From an uncultured Spirochaetota bacterium (GTDB taxonomy: Bacteria; Spirochaetota; Spirochaetia; Treponematales; Treponemataceae), in the NCBI GenBank assembly GCA_944389415.1, contig CALXMF010000001.1, positions 372,001-436,000 of the forward strand: 64,000 nucleotides of DNA. The letters run 5' to 3'. Positions within the stretch are counted from its first letter, which is position 1; every line of letters starts with the position of its first letter. Shown here in pieces: positions 17,556 to 27,763 of this stretch. The notes beneath the pieces were generated by a model. That model did no database searches and was not told where the DNA came from. It worked only from the letters and a program-made list of their open reading frames with translations. A program made the translations under genes and the position numbers.

Positions 17556-19541
17556 TTAAAACTCCTCAAAGTCATCATCACTGATAGTCGAACTGTGAGT
17601 TTGAACAGTAGAACTTATCGGCTTTGCAGGTTGAGAAACAGGCGGAGCCATCTTTACTGGTGCAGAAGGTGCAATCGGCTTTTCAACTGGGGAACTGCGG
17701 ACCGGCCTTTGTGACACAGAATCAGAATCGTCAATTTGGAAGAAACTAATAGTTTGAACAAGAGAACGTGCATTTGCAGAAAGTTCTTCTGCCATTGCCG
17801 CCATTTGTTCTGAAGCAGCTGCATTCTGCTGAACAACCGTATCCAGCTGAACAATCGCCTTGCTGACTTGCTGTGCACCATTATCCTGTTCACGACTTGC
17901 TACAGCAATTTCTTCAATAAGCTGAGACGTCTCATCAATACTCGGAACAACACCGTTAATCATTTCTCCAGCTTTCTCTGCTGTCTGCAAAGTGTGCGTA
18001 GATAATTCACTGATTTCACCAGCTGCGGTTTGGCTCCTTTCCGCAAGCTTACGAACCTCACTCGCAACAACAGCAAAACCGCGTCCTGCATCGCCAGCAC
18101 GAGCTGCCTCAATCGCCGCATTAAGTGCAAGAAGGTTTGTCTGACTAGCAATATCTTCAACAATATGAATCTTTTCCGCAATATCTTTTACCGCAGTAAG
18201 CGCTAAATTCACCGCATCGCCACCTGCTTTACTGTCACTTGCGGTCTTACTTGCAATACTCTGCGTTTTTGCAGCATTATCAGCATTCTGTCTGATATTA
18301 GCGGCCATCTGTTCCATTGTAGCAGACATCTCTTCTGTACTAGCAGCTTGTTGAGAAGCTCCAGAAGAAACAGACTGACTGGTACTGCTTATCTGAGAAC
18401 TACCGTCTTCTATCTGCTTTGCCGCACTCAAAATGTCAGAAGTCATCTCTGTTAATTTCACAAGCATATTGGCCAGAGAACGGCTCATCTTTCCAATCTC
18501 ATCTTTTCGTCGATTTACTTTTTCACGCTGCTCAATCGGAATATGCTTGATAATTAAATCACCATTTGATATGCAGTCAAGCGCATCACTCATAACGATA
18601 ATAGGATATGAAAGACGTATCGCGATAATAATAGCGATAACAATACCAATAGCGGAGAAGATCAATGCTACAGTAAGCATAACAATGAGCATTGTCTTTA
18701 TTGAACCGGTAAATTCATTTTCCGGCGCACGGCAGACAACAGACCAATTCTGACCCTCAATCTGCGTATAAGCCATCAGATAATTAGTACCTTTATATGT
18801 ATATTTTCCTGTACCAGTTTTACCAGTTCTCATATAGGAATGTTGTTCTGCTAATGCTTTAAGAGATGCATCTGAAGCAGACATTTTTTCAATGTTTTCA
18901 AGATTTACAACATTCTGATAAGAAGAATCACCAATTGTATTACCAGTTATATTGCTGAGCACATATGGGGCACCTGTTTTTCCAATTGGTATCTGGCGAA
19001 CAATATCAGAAAGGGCAGAGGCATCTCGTTCAAGGCATAAAACACCGCTTATTCGATTCTGATTATTTCTTATAGGTATAGCATATATGATACTTAAATT
19101 TCCCGGATTTTGAGGACTTGCCATAGGATCACTGATAACTTTAGTTCCATTAATAGCCTGCTTAAAATAATCACGGTCAGCAATATTAATATACTCACCA
19201 TCACTAGTATATGCGTTGCCCCGTGTATCAGTAACAGCAAGAACAATATTTCTTGAATCAGAATCTTTAAATTGTCGCAACGAAAGTGCCTTATCCTGAG
19301 CAGAAACAGAATCTGATCTAAACGTATCGCTGAGAGCAAGCGCAGATAATGTTGATGTTTCTTGTTTTAAAGCACTGTTGATTTGCAAAGAAATGGAGTT
19401 AGCAAGCGCACCTAAATTATCAAAAATAATAATCATCGCGGCATTACTTGTAAACGCATATGCTATCAAAGTAGAAAGCACACATACAGTAAGCACCAAA
19501 GAACCTGTTACTGTAATAAGATAAGATTTCAGGCTTTTCAT
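17556..19541 (-). CDS. Methyl-accepting chemotaxis protein
   Basis: A 661-aa transmembrane chemoreceptor. TM1 is at about residues 8-30, a periplasmic double-Cache sensor at about 35-275 ([22 protein letters not shown], then the second lobe with [12 protein letters not shown]), TM2 at about 282-312 and HAMP at about 313-370. The signalling domain has the conserved tip ([24 protein letters not shown], written here in part). A Ser/Pro-rich linker follows, ending in the motif ISDDDFEEF, shared with the paralogue upstream. The start is ATG at 19541 with AAAGGGAGA upstream. Double-Cache sensors of this kind often bind amino acids or other small polar molecules; the ligand is unknown here. Confidence 0.93.
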   Translation of the reverse strand: MKSLKSYLITVTGSLVLTVCVLSTLIAYAFTSNAAMIIIFDNLGALANSISLQINSALKQETSTLSALALSDTFRSDSVSAQDKALSLRQFKDSDSRNIVLAVTDTRGNAYTSDGEYINIADRDYFKQAINGTKVISDPMASPQNPGNLSIIYAIPIRNNQNRISGVLCLERDASALSDIVRQIPIGKTGAPYVLSNITGNTIGDSSYQNVVNLENIEKMSASDASLKALAEQHSYMRTGKTGTGKYTYKGTNYLMAYTQIEGQNWSVVCRAPENEFTGSIKTMLIVMLTVALIFSAIGIVIAIIIAIRLSYPIIVMSDALDCISNGDLIIKHIPIEQREKVNRRKDEIGKMSRSLANMLVKLTEMTSDILSAAKQIEDGSSQISSTSQSVSSGASQQAASTEEMSATMEQMAANIRQNADNAAKTQSIASKTASDSKAGGDAVNLALTAVKDIAEKIHIVEDIASQTNLLALNAAIEAARAGDAGRGFAVVASEVRKLAERSQTAAGEISELSTHTLQTAEKAGEMINGVVPSIDETSQLIEEIAVASREQDNGAQQVSKAIVQLDTVVQQNAAASEQMAAMAEELSANARSLVQTISFFQIDDSDSVSQRPVRSSPVEKPIAPSAPVKMAPPVSQPAKPISSTVQTHSSTISDDDFEEF

Positions 19542-19663
19542 TCTACAATCTCCCTTTATTTTCTGTAAGACAGCGCCTTTCTGTCCTGCAGTAATGATCT
19601 ATTTTTACAAAAAACGTATCTAGCGAATCACTTAGAAATGTTTTCCATAAAACCCACTCTTAA

Positions 19664-21628
19664 TTAAAATTCCTCAAAATCACTGTCACTAACTGACAGT
19701 GATTCTGTATCAGATTTTTTCTGAGACAACTCAGGAGCCTTTTTTATCAGTAAACCAGCATTTTCAGCGGATTGTCTAGACTCCGAAAAATCAGGCGTAT
19801 TCCTTTTCTGTTCCTGCCCAATATTAAAATAACTAACAGAATGTACAAGTGATTGTGCATTTGCAGAAAGTTCTTCTGCCATTGCCGCCATCTCTTCAGA
19901 AGCAGCTGCATTTTGCTGAACTACAGTATCCAATTGCACAATACCTTTACTGACCTGCTGCGCACCGTTATCCTGTTCACGGCACGCGACAGCTATTTCT
20001 TCTATGAGCTGAGACGTCTCATAAATGCTTGGCAATACACCATTTATCATAGAACCAGCTTTTTCTGCCGCGTCTAACGTTCTCACAGATAGTTCGCTGA
20101 TTTCACCCGCGGCTGTCTGACTTCGTTCAGCCAGTTTTCTAACCTCGCTGGCAACAACAGCAAACCCTTTGCCTGCCTCACCAGCACGGGCTGCTTCGAT
20201 AGCCGCGTTAAGCGCAAGAAGATTGGTCTGACTGGCTATTTCCTCAACAATATGAATTTTATCGGCAATATCTTTGACAGCCGATAACGCAGAATCAACA
20301 GCATCTCCGCCTGCTTTACTGTCAGAAGAAGTTCGATTAGCGATATTCTGTGTTTTAGCCGCATTATCAGCGTTCTGTCTGATATTCGCCGCCATTTGCT
20401 CCATAGTTGATGACATTTGCTCTGTGCTCGCAGCTTGCCGCGCAGCACCAGCAGATACAGTCTGACTTGTGCTGCTTATTTGAGAACTTCCATCTTCTAT
20501 CTGTTCCGCTGCTGACAGAATACTGGAAATTATCTGTTTTAAATTTGAGAGCATATCGTTCATAGCCCGTCCCATCCCGCCTATTTCATCTTTACGGACC
20601 ATTATCCTGTCACGCATTGACGCAGGAATGTGAGCTAACACAAGATCACCTTTCGCAATGCTTTCAAAGGCATCTTTCATTACAATAATCGGGTTTGTCA
20701 GTCTCACTGCCACAATTACAGCAATCACGATACCAATGGCAGAAAATAGAAGGGTAAAACCAAGCATCATATACAGCATAATACTGACTTCGCCGGTAAA
20801 TTCAGCTTCCGGAGCGCGGCAGACAAGAGACCAATTCGTTCCGGGTATCTGGGTATAAGCCATCAAATATGAAATATTTTCATAAGAATAAAAGCCCATT
20901 CCCGATAAACCTTTCCGCATCTGCGCATGGAGAGATGCAAGTGCTGAAAGTTCTCCTGCCCCGGCAGATAGCGCCTCAACATTTTCAGACGTCGTTACTT
21001 TTGTATAATCTTTATGCGCAATAGTTGTACCTGTCGCATTATTAATAATATACGGTCCACCTGTTTTGCCAATAACAACTTGACTAACTATATCAGAAAG
21101 TCGTTGCGCATCTTTTTCCAGCAGAATCGTACCGATTATTTGGCCGACATCATTTCTTATCGGGGTTGAATATAAAATTGCCCATTGACCGGCGCGCAGA
21201 GGGCTCGCAATGGGTTCAGAAACAGAAGTTTTTCCGCTGAACCCGGTCTGAAAAATCTCCAGTGAAGATACATTCAGAGATTGTCCAGTTGTTGTTACCC
21301 CATTTCCCCATCGGTCAGTTACAATATACGCATATCGCGCATTGTTCATTTCTTGAACAGGCCGAAGATTAGCAGCTTTTTCGTCAAGTCCTGCCGTGTC
21401 GGAACGAATTACATCCCGAAGAGCCAAAACCTGCAAAACCTGAGATTCACTGTTTATCAAATCACTGACTTCCCGTGCGACAGAATCAGCCAACGACTGA
21501 ATATTTTTTTCAATGATATTCATTGCAGCATTTCTTGCTGAAACATATGCGATCATAGTTGACAGCAAACACACACCAAGTATCAGTGAACAAGTCAAAA
21601 CAATCAAAAATGATTTCAGACTCTTCAT
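19664..21628 (-). CDS. Methyl-accepting chemotaxis protein (paralogue)
   Basis: 654 aa with the same layout as the next MCP: TM1 at about residues 8-30, double Cache at about 35-275, TM2 at about 282-312, HAMP, then a signalling domain that is nearly identical around the tip ([16 protein letters not shown]). The Cache halves differ much more than the cytoplasmic halves, as expected of duplicated receptors with different ligands. It also ends in a short acidic-aromatic tail, [11 protein letters not shown] at 21628 follows GAGGA. It lies between cheY (107 nt) and the second MCP (122 nt); that second gap holds a small hairpin, GACAG...CTGTC. Confidence 0.93.
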   Translation of the reverse strand: MKSLKSFLIVLTCSLILGVCLLSTMIAYVSARNAAMNIIEKNIQSLADSVAREVSDLINSESQVLQVLALRDVIRSDTAGLDEKAANLRPVQEMNNARYAYIVTDRWGNGVTTTGQSLNVSSLEIFQTGFSGKTSVSEPIASPLRAGQWAILYSTPIRNDVGQIIGTILLEKDAQRLSDIVSQVVIGKTGGPYIINNATGTTIAHKDYTKVTTSENVEALSAGAGELSALASLHAQMRKGLSGMGFYSYENISYLMAYTQIPGTNWSLVCRAPEAEFTGEVSIMLYMMLGFTLLFSAIGIVIAVIVAVRLTNPIIVMKDAFESIAKGDLVLAHIPASMRDRIMVRKDEIGGMGRAMNDMLSNLKQIISSILSAAEQIEDGSSQISSTSQTVSAGAARQAASTEQMSSTMEQMAANIRQNADNAAKTQNIANRTSSDSKAGGDAVDSALSAVKDIADKIHIVEEIASQTNLLALNAAIEAARAGEAGKGFAVVASEVRKLAERSQTAAGEISELSVRTLDAAEKAGSMINGVLPSIYETSQLIEEIAVACREQDNGAQQVSKGIVQLDTVVQQNAAASEEMAAMAEELSANAQSLVHSVSYFNIGQEQKRNTPDFSESRQSAENAGLLIKKAPELSQKKSDTESLSVSDSDFEEF

Positions 21629-21735
21629 GTATTTCCTCTTCCTTTTCTTATTACTGTTGAGCAGCTTCCTATTTCTAATCTAGTGTATAAAATTATATAG
21701 CTGCGCGCCGTTTGTCAATTTTATACCCGAATGAT

Positions 21736-22104
21736 TTACCCGATTATTTTTTTCACGACAGCAATGAGTTTATCGGCGTCAAAAGGTTTTACAATCCATC
21801 CAGTAGCTCCAGCAGCCTTACCTTCCATCATTTTTGACTGCTGGTTTTCCGTTGTTAACGCAATAATCGCAGTAAATTTATAGTCCGGAAGTTTTCTGAG
21901 CTCTCTGATAAGTTCAATTCCATCCATATTTGGCATATTGATATCAGTAATCACCAGACCAAACCTTTCTTTCTTTGCTTTTTCAAGACCATCAGCACCA
22001 TCAACAGCTTCAACAACTTCAAATCCCTGCTGCCCAAGAATAAATCCTATACTCTTGCGGATTGATACAGAATCATCAACTGCAAGAATTTTTTTTGTAG
22101 CCAT
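21736..22104 (-). CDS. cheY: Chemotaxis response regulator CheY
   Basis: A 122-aa single receiver domain that, once phosphorylated by CheA, sets flagellar motor rotation. All key residues are present: acidic pair D10/D11, phospho-acceptor D54 in VITDINMPNMDG, T84 (switch Thr in ALTTE) and K106 in VKPFDAD. GGAGG precedes the ATG by 6 nt. It follows cheB by 55 nt in the same run. The lack of any output domain and its place in the operon support CheY over a general response regulator. Confidence 0.93.
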   Translation of the reverse strand: MATKKILAVDDSVSIRKSIGFILGQQGFEVVEAVDGADGLEKAKKERFGLVITDINMPNMDGIELIRELRKLPDYKFTAIIALTTENQQSKMMEGKAAGATGWIVKPFDADKLIAVVKKIIG

Positions 22105-22159
22105 TATAACCTCCAGATATGACTATAACCCTGTTTACTTTCACGTATTTCAGCTTATC

Positions 22160-23266
22160 TTACCGCAACTGACCGCATGCACGCAAAACCGCGGCCGCAA
22201 TATCAGGAAGCGGTTGTATTTCATCAACACCACCAAGTTTTACCGCCTCGGCAGGCATTCCATATACAATACAAGTTTTTTCATCCTGTGCAATAGTATG
22301 AGCTCCAGCATCATGCATTTCTTTCATTCCTTTTGCACCATCATCACCCATACCAGTCATAATAACACCAACAGCATTTTTGCCCGCATATCTAGATGCA
22401 GAACGAAATAAAACATCAACTGACGGACGATGCCGGGAAACAAGCGGTCCTTCTTTTACTTCAACATAATATCTCGCTCCACTTCGTTTAAGAAGTGTAT
22501 GTTTATTGCCAGGAGCAATGAGCGCACGACCACGAACTACAGTATCGCCATCTTCTGCCTCTTTTACTGCAATACGACATAATCCGTCAAGTCGTTTTGC
22601 AAATGACGTTGTAAAATGCTCTGGCATGTGCTGCACAATAACCATTCCAGGAGCATCAACAGGAAACATCTCAAGAAAATCTTTTAACGCCTCTGTTCCC
22701 CCTGTACTCGCCCCGACAACAATAATTTTTTCTGTTGTCTCAAGGGTAGTTGGCGCACCAGCAGAAAGCATAACATCAGCAGACAATTTTGGCTGAATGC
22801 CAAGTTTCTCAGCATATCCAGCACCCTCATTCCGAGGACGGGCAATTAACCGGCGGATTTTTCCAGTTGTCTGATAAGCTGCTTTTACTGCATCACACAC
22901 GCGAACACGTGATTCAAGTAAAAACTGCTTTGTACCTAACTGAGGCTTGAGAATCATTTCAGCAGCCCCATATTCCATTGCTTTACAAGCGTTATCACTT
23001 CCTGCTTCAACTTTAGAAGAACATATAACTACAGGGATCGGATTTGACATTTCGTTGATACGACGAAGGAATGTAAGACCATCCATTCGCGGCATTTCAA
23101 CATCCAGCGTTATAACATCAGGTCTATCCTCTTTTATTTTTCTAACAGCGAACAAAGGATCAGACGCAGTTCCAATCACTTGGATTTCAGGATCAGAAGA
23201 AAGTATTTCTGTCATTGTCTGGCGAACAACTGCAGAATCATCTATTATTAATACCTTAATGCTCAT
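22160..23266 (-). CDS. cheB: Protein-glutamate methylesterase/deamidase CheB
   Basis: Removes methyl groups from MCP glutamates to reset receptors and deamidates glutamines. The 368-aa protein has a receiver domain with phospho-acceptor D55 ([13 protein letters not shown]) and a C-terminal esterase domain. The catalytic triad is visible as Ser in [11 protein letters not shown], His in VIVQHMP and Asp in [11 protein letters not shown]. The linker at about residues 130-170 is polar. GAGGAG lies upstream of ATG at 23266. It follows cheR by 22 nt. Confidence 0.95.
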   Translation of the reverse strand: MSIKVLIIDDSAVVRQTMTEILSSDPEIQVIGTASDPLFAVRKIKEDRPDVITLDVEMPRMDGLTFLRRINEMSNPIPVVICSSKVEAGSDNACKAMEYGAAEMILKPQLGTKQFLLESRVRVCDAVKAAYQTTGKIRRLIARPRNEGAGYAEKLGIQPKLSADVMLSAGAPTTLETTEKIIVVGASTGGTEALKDFLEMFPVDAPGMVIVQHMPEHFTTSFAKRLDGLCRIAVKEAEDGDTVVRGRALIAPGNKHTLLKRSGARYYVEVKEGPLVSRHRPSVDVLFRSASRYAGKNAVGVIMTGMGDDGAKGMKEMHDAGAHTIAQDEKTCIVYGMPAEAVKLGGVDEIQPLPDIAAAVLRACGQLR

Positions 23267-23288
23267 ACAGACTCCTCATTTTGTCGTT

Positions 23289-24134
23289 CTATATTTTTTG
23301 AAACACAGTTGGTGATACATTTTTCAACGGGAGGTTCATACCAAAAATAGTTTCCGAATGTCCCAGAAAAAGATATCCGCCAGGTTCTAAGAAATTCATA
23401 AATTTTCTAATAACAGCTTCCTGTGTTGGTTTATCAAAATAGATCAGCACATTTCTACAGAAAATAATTTGCATTGTATCTCTGAAGCCAAAGTCCTCAT
23501 CCATAAAATTTAATCGTGCGAATGAAACATGATTACGGATATCAGACTTAACTCTGACCTTTGGTTCAGATATATTTTTACTGCGTAAAAAATATCTCCG
23601 TTTCATTTCAAGAGATAGTTTTTTGATCGAATCCAGCGCATATACCGCTTCAGCAGCTTTATTCAGTACTTTCGTTGAAATATCTGTTGCAAGAACAGAA
23701 TAGGCATTTATTTGTCCAGGATTTTTCCGCATAAACTCCTGCATAACAATCGAAAGGGTATATGGCTCTTCTCCTGACGAACAGCCGGCAGACCACAATT
23801 TGATCTGTTTATACCCAGATGCAACGAGTGCCGGCAAAGCAGTACCGCTCATAAAATCAAAATGACCAGATTCACGGAAAAATTCAGTCAAATTAGTAGT
23901 CAGCGCATCTATCATAAGAATCAGCTCATCCTGATTAGTGCCGTTTTTAGAAAACACATAATCTATATATTGCCGATACGTGGGGATATTTAATGACCGC
24001 AAACGCCCTGCTAAACGAGACTGCATCATTAACCGCTTTGCCGCAGGCATTTTTATTCCAACATGTGATTCAATATAAGAAGCTATTTGCTTAAAATCCC
24101 GCTCTGAAAGAGTCTGTTCAATCATCATAGCCAT
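23289..24134 (-). CDS. cheR: Chemotaxis protein methyltransferase CheR
   Basis: Transfers methyl groups from SAM to MCP glutamates. 281 aa: the all-helical N-terminal domain (FKQIASYIESHVGIKM, MMQSRLAGRLRSL) precedes a SAM-binding domain with LWSAGCSSGEEPYTLSI, YSVLATDIS, IIFCRNVLIYFDK and the GGYLFLGHSET end. The start ATG at 24134 lies one base after the cheA stop with GGAAGG upstream; an upstream in-frame start would overlap cheA by 44 nt and adds non-family sequence. No beta-subdomain loss is evident, so it could tether to a receptor tail. Confidence 0.94.
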   Translation of the reverse strand: MAMMIEQTLSERDFKQIASYIESHVGIKMPAAKRLMMQSRLAGRLRSLNIPTYRQYIDYVFSKNGTNQDELILMIDALTTNLTEFFRESGHFDFMSGTALPALVASGYKQIKLWSAGCSSGEEPYTLSIVMQEFMRKNPGQINAYSVLATDISTKVLNKAAEAVYALDSIKKLSLEMKRRYFLRSKNISEPKVRVKSDIRNHVSFARLNFMDEDFGFRDTMQIIFCRNVLIYFDKPTQEAVIRKFMNFLEPGGYLFLGHSETIFGMNLPLKNVSPTVFQKI

Positions 24135-24135
24135 T

Positions 24136-26259
24136 TTATTCCGCCTTCCGAACAACTTCTGAAAGTTTAAAGATATCAAGAATTAATGCTACAGAACCAT
24201 CACCAAGCACAGTCGACCCCGAAAGCCCCTTTATATTTTTATACAACTTGCCAAGCGGTTTAATAACCGTCTGATGGTTACCAATGACACGGTCAACGAC
24301 AATTCCCAAACTGGAATCCTGATCATTAACTACAACAACCTGCTGCGATGCAGGCGGATCACCTTCTATTTCAAACCACGAACGAAGATTAATATATGGA
24401 AGTAACTGACCGCGTGCATTTATATGAGAACACGTCTTACCTTCAGCATCCGTCTCAGGATGGAATTCAAGACACTCCTGAATATTTGTTAGCGGAATAA
24501 CATAAGAATTTGCACCTATCTGAACAAGCATACCTTCTATAATTGCAAGAGTCAGCGGTATCTTGAGAATAAAATTAGTTCCACCTCCCTGTTTTGTTTC
24601 AATTGCAACAGTACCACCCAAAGAAGCGATATCTTTCTTTACCACATCCATACCGACACCACGGCCAGATACTGCAGTTACTTTATCAGAGGTAGAGAAA
24701 CCAGGTTGAAATATTAAGTCGTATATCTCACTGTCCGCGATATCTGTTCCCGGTTGTACAAGTCCGCGTTCAATCGCTTTAGAAAGAATTTTATCTTTAT
24801 CCAAACCAGCACCATCATCTGAAACAGTTATCATAACAAAGGCACCTGCATGTTTTGCTGCAAGTGTTACTGCTCCAACAGGATTCTTTCCGGCAGCCTG
24901 ACGAACAGCAGGAGATTCGATACCATGATCAGCAGAATTCCTGATTAAATGCACTAACGGATCATTAAGTTTTTCGATAACTGTTTTATCGAGTTCCGTC
25001 TCCGCTCCTTCTGTTATCAGTTCTATTTTTTTATTCATGCTGGACGCCAAATCATGAACCAAGCGCCTGAAACGTGAAAAAATAGTACCAATTGGCAGCA
25101 TACGCATATCCATTGACGTATCCCGCAAGGAAAGAATCAGCCGTTCACTTTGTTCGCTGAGTGTAATCAGAGCAGGCATTTTCAATTCTTGAGCACACTG
25201 GCCAAGACGAGCATTGAAAGTCACCAATTCTCCAACCAGGTCTATAAGCTGATCCAATTTTTCAGAACTGACACGAATACTCTGCGCCGCCGGAGAGGTT
25301 CCTGTTTTTTGTTCTTCAGGAGCATGCTGAGCAGAAACCATTTTCAAATGAGACTGTTCTGCTAATGCAGAAGCCACTTGATGTTCTGAAACTAGATGAC
25401 TGTCAACAAGTAACTGTCCAAGCCGTTTTTGCTTATTGACCAAATTGTTCAGGTCTTCCTCTGTGAGCACTTTACGCTCAATCAGAATTTCACCTATCTT
25501 CTTATTATCATTAACATCTATATTAATTGGCTCAAGCTTAACCACATCTGGCCCATCAACAAAAATAAAGACGTCTTCTATCTCTTCTTTGCTGTGAGTT
25601 GTAGTTAAAATAATATCCCATTGCAAGTAACATTTCTCGGACTCTATTTCAGAAAGCGCAGGAACATTATCAAGCAAAGGAACGACAGTCGCTGTTCCTA
25701 GGTTTACCAGTTCATTGACTAATAAAAGCGGCCGGGTACCATTGCAAAATACAGTTTCAGGCGGTTTAAAAGAAATACGCCATGTTTTATCTATCGAGTC
25801 AGAAGTTTGTTCAGACTGAACAGTGACAGGAGAGCTGTCAACTTCTTTACTTGTCGGTTGGGGTTCAGGCTCTTCTGCCTTTGTTCCCATTGAAATTTTT
25901 TTAAATTCAGAAATCAATACCTTTGAAATTTCATCTAACTCTTTTGAATCTGCATTATGCAGCAAATCATTGATATGATCCCGGGCACGCAATGTAAGAT
26001 CAATTAATTCATGAGTAACCGGGACAGAACCATTTCTCACCAGATCATATGTAGTTTCTACTTCATGTGTGAATTTTGATACTGCATCAAAACCAAACAT
26101 TCCTGCAGAACCCTTAATCGTATGCATTGCACGAAAAACAGCAGAAATAATATCCTTATTTTCCGGATCTTCTTCCAGAGACAGCAAATTCCCTTCCAAA
26201 GATTCTAATAGTTCACCAGCCTCTTCAAAAAAAACATTGTTCATCTTGTCCAGCATCAT
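24136..26259 (-). CDS. cheA: Chemotaxis histidine kinase CheA with MshEN-like insert
   Basis: 707-aa central kinase of the chemotaxis array. The Hpt domain has phospho-acceptor H46 in AMHTIKGSAGMFG; a P2-like region spans about residues 160-245. An insert at about 248-308 has two copies of a pattern like IGEILIERKVLTEEDL and LGQLLVDSHLVSEHQV, typical of MshEN/GspE N-terminal modules. Then come the P3 dimerisation helix (SEKLDQLIDLVGELV), the ATPase (IRNSADHGIE, DDGAGLD, GRGVGMDVV) and a CheW-like P5. The start overlaps the STAS stop as ATGA, with AGGAGGAG before it. Confidence 0.95.
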   Translation of the reverse strand: MMLDKMNNVFFEEAGELLESLEGNLLSLEEDPENKDIISAVFRAMHTIKGSAGMFGFDAVSKFTHEVETTYDLVRNGSVPVTHELIDLTLRARDHINDLLHNADSKELDEISKVLISEFKKISMGTKAEEPEPQPTSKEVDSSPVTVQSEQTSDSIDKTWRISFKPPETVFCNGTRPLLLVNELVNLGTATVVPLLDNVPALSEIESEKCYLQWDIILTTTHSKEEIEDVFIFVDGPDVVKLEPINIDVNDNKKIGEILIERKVLTEEDLNNLVNKQKRLGQLLVDSHLVSEHQVASALAEQSHLKMVSAQHAPEEQKTGTSPAAQSIRVSSEKLDQLIDLVGELVTFNARLGQCAQELKMPALITLSEQSERLILSLRDTSMDMRMLPIGTIFSRFRRLVHDLASSMNKKIELITEGAETELDKTVIEKLNDPLVHLIRNSADHGIESPAVRQAAGKNPVGAVTLAAKHAGAFVMITVSDDGAGLDKDKILSKAIERGLVQPGTDIADSEIYDLIFQPGFSTSDKVTAVSGRGVGMDVVKKDIASLGGTVAIETKQGGGTNFILKIPLTLAIIEGMLVQIGANSYVIPLTNIQECLEFHPETDAEGKTCSHINARGQLLPYINLRSWFEIEGDPPASQQVVVVNDQDSSLGIVVDRVIGNHQTVIKPLGKLYKNIKGLSGSTVLGDGSVALILDIFKLSEVVRKAE

Positions 26260-26561
26260 TTTACATCTCCTCCTTCTTGGAACAGCTGCAGCTGAACACC
26301 GCTTGTTTCAAATATTTTTACCACATTTGTGGGCACCGTATTAAGAACATAAAATTGCTTATTTAGCTTTTTAGCTTCTTTTTTTGCAGCAATCATAAGC
26401 TGGAGACCGGCAGCATCTATATCTTGGACATCCGCAAGATCAAGATAAACCACAGCAGCATTAGAAAACGCATCCAGCAATAATTTACAATTCGCAGCTG
26501 CACTGTCAACTAAAACATCTCCGCTCCACTTCACGGTGACAGCATCTTTATTATCTGACAC
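26256..26561 (-). CDS. STAS-domain protein at the head of the che operon
   Basis: A 101-aa single STAS domain, the fold of anti-sigma-factor antagonists. Strand and helix order fit, and the phosphorylatable loop reads DLADVQDIDAAGLQLM, in which the Ser of SpoIIAA-like proteins is Ala or absent, so switching by phosphorylation is doubtful. It is translationally coupled to cheA by a 4-nt overlap. STAS proteins next to cheA are known in several phyla, but their action on the array is not settled. No cognate anti-sigma factor or Rsb gene is in the window. Confidence 0.82.
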   Translation of the reverse strand: MSDNKDAVTVKWSGDVLVDSAAANCKLLLDAFSNAAVVYLDLADVQDIDAAGLQLMIAAKKEAKKLNKQFYVLNTVPTNVVKIFETSGVQLQLFQEGGDVK

Positions 26562-26657
26562 AGTCGACTCTCCTTTTTTGTCGATTTATGTTATCTATTA
26601 TTTTTCGGTAAAATCCGATATACTATTTAATAACCTATTTTAACAAGGACTGACAAA

Positions 26658-27131
26658 ATGGAAACATCATTTTTAACAGATGAATACTTTACATTCAATC
26701 TCGGAACTGTAATGTACGCCATAAAAGTAGATGGTGTAAAAGAAGTATTAAATTTTGAGAAATTAACAAAAGTTCCCAAAGCACTGCCATACTTAAAAGG
26801 CGTTATGAACATTCGTGGTTCTGTAGTAACCATCGTTGATTTACGTGTTCTCTTCGGCATTGAAGGGAGCCAGGATATAGAACATCTTCCTATTATTGTC
26901 ACCGAAATTCCCCGCCCAAATGATGCAGATCTTACACTTGGAATTATCGCAGACGATGTAGATGTTGTAACTAAGCTGGAAAAAGTTCCCAGTGATTCTA
27001 TCGCCTACGGCACAGTTCCGCACCGCAACGACTTTGTTAAAGCCATTGGAAAAAAGGACGGAAAATTTGTTTTAATCCTTGATTTACCGGTTATTCTTGA
27101 TTCGATAGAAGAAGAAATAAATAAAAATTGA
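26658..27131 (+). CDS. cheW: CheW coupling protein
   Basis: A 157-aa canonical CheW: EYFTFNLGTVMYAIKVDGVKEVL, LKGVMNIRGSVVTIVDL (with the conserved NIRG turn that the two operon-terminal CheW copies lack or alter) and FVKAIGKKDGKFVLILDL. It is therefore the best candidate for the main scaffold protein. It is read divergently from the STAS-cheA run, from a TATACT at 26619-26624, with AAGGA before the ATG. Its stop lies 6 nt from the convergent cheD stop. Confidence 0.93.
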   Translation: METSFLTDEYFTFNLGTVMYAIKVDGVKEVLNFEKLTKVPKALPYLKGVMNIRGSVVTIVDLRVLFGIEGSQDIEHLPIIVTEIPRPNDADLTLGIIADDVDVVTKLEKVPSDSIAYGTVPHRNDFVKAIGKKDGKFVLILDLPVILDSIEEEINKN

Positions 27132-27137
27132 AATCTA

Positions 27138-27722
27138 TCAGAACCAGACAATCTCTCCGGCTTTCTGTTCCTCCTTCTTCATACGATTGCAGTATTCTTC
27201 TTCCCGTTTATGCAGCATTGCTTCGGCTGCAAGTCGTTTCTGTATAAATTTTAACCATACACGAGACGTTTTAGGGTCAAAAAATATTTTCCTTGGCAAA
27301 TTACCGCCGACATTTGATGACTTAATCGGGATAGATTCTCTTTCCAAATAATCAAATGCAAAAGCAATATTATCATTGCCAACTTGAACAACGGCATCTT
27401 CTGCAGATTCAAATATATTACCGCCGCCAAAAACCTTGGCAGTCAAATTCTTTTTTTTTGCACCCCGCTTCAACATATCATTAAGCAGCAGTTCAACTGC
27501 ATATTCACCAAACCTACCTGACTGTGAATCTGCATGCCCATGACTATCCTTTGCAAGCATAAAATGATTCATGCCGCCAATTTTTTCATTTACATCAAAC
27601 AAAGTAATGGCGATACAAGAACCAAGAACGGTCGAAATAAACTGACCACTATCAGAGGTTGAAAAAAATTCACCGGGATACAATGTTACTACATTTTTTT
27701 TAAAATGAGTATCAAAATACAT
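27138..27722 (-). CDS. cheD: Chemoreceptor glutamine deamidase CheD
   Basis: Deamidates receptor glutamines and, in some species, regulates CheC-type phosphatases. The 194-aa protein begins MYFDTHFKKNVVTLYPGEF and has the catalytic Cys36 in VLGSCIAITLFD and His53 in GGMNHFML, followed by GGGNIFES. The last 40 residues are rich in Lys, Arg and Glu. ATG at 27722 fits the family's N-terminus; an alternative TTG at 27767 overlaps the stop of the upstream gene (TTGA) and would add 15 basic residues. No cheC, cheX or fliY lies in the window. Confidence 0.9.
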   Translation of the reverse strand: MYFDTHFKKNVVTLYPGEFFSTSDSGQFISTVLGSCIAITLFDVNEKIGGMNHFMLAKDSHGHADSQSGRFGEYAVELLLNDMLKRGAKKKNLTAKVFGGGNIFESAEDAVVQVGNDNIAFAFDYLERESIPIKSSNVGGNLPRKIFFDPKTSRVWLKFIQKRLAAEAMLHKREEEYCNRMKKEEQKAGEIVWF

Positions 27723-27763
27723 GTTCAACTTCGCTGCGCTCCTTAGACAAAGCCGATGTCTGA

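Noticed and set aside
22105-22411. Plus-strand frames opposite cheB and cheY
   Set aside because: Shadow frames of genes with complete catalytic motifs on the other strand.
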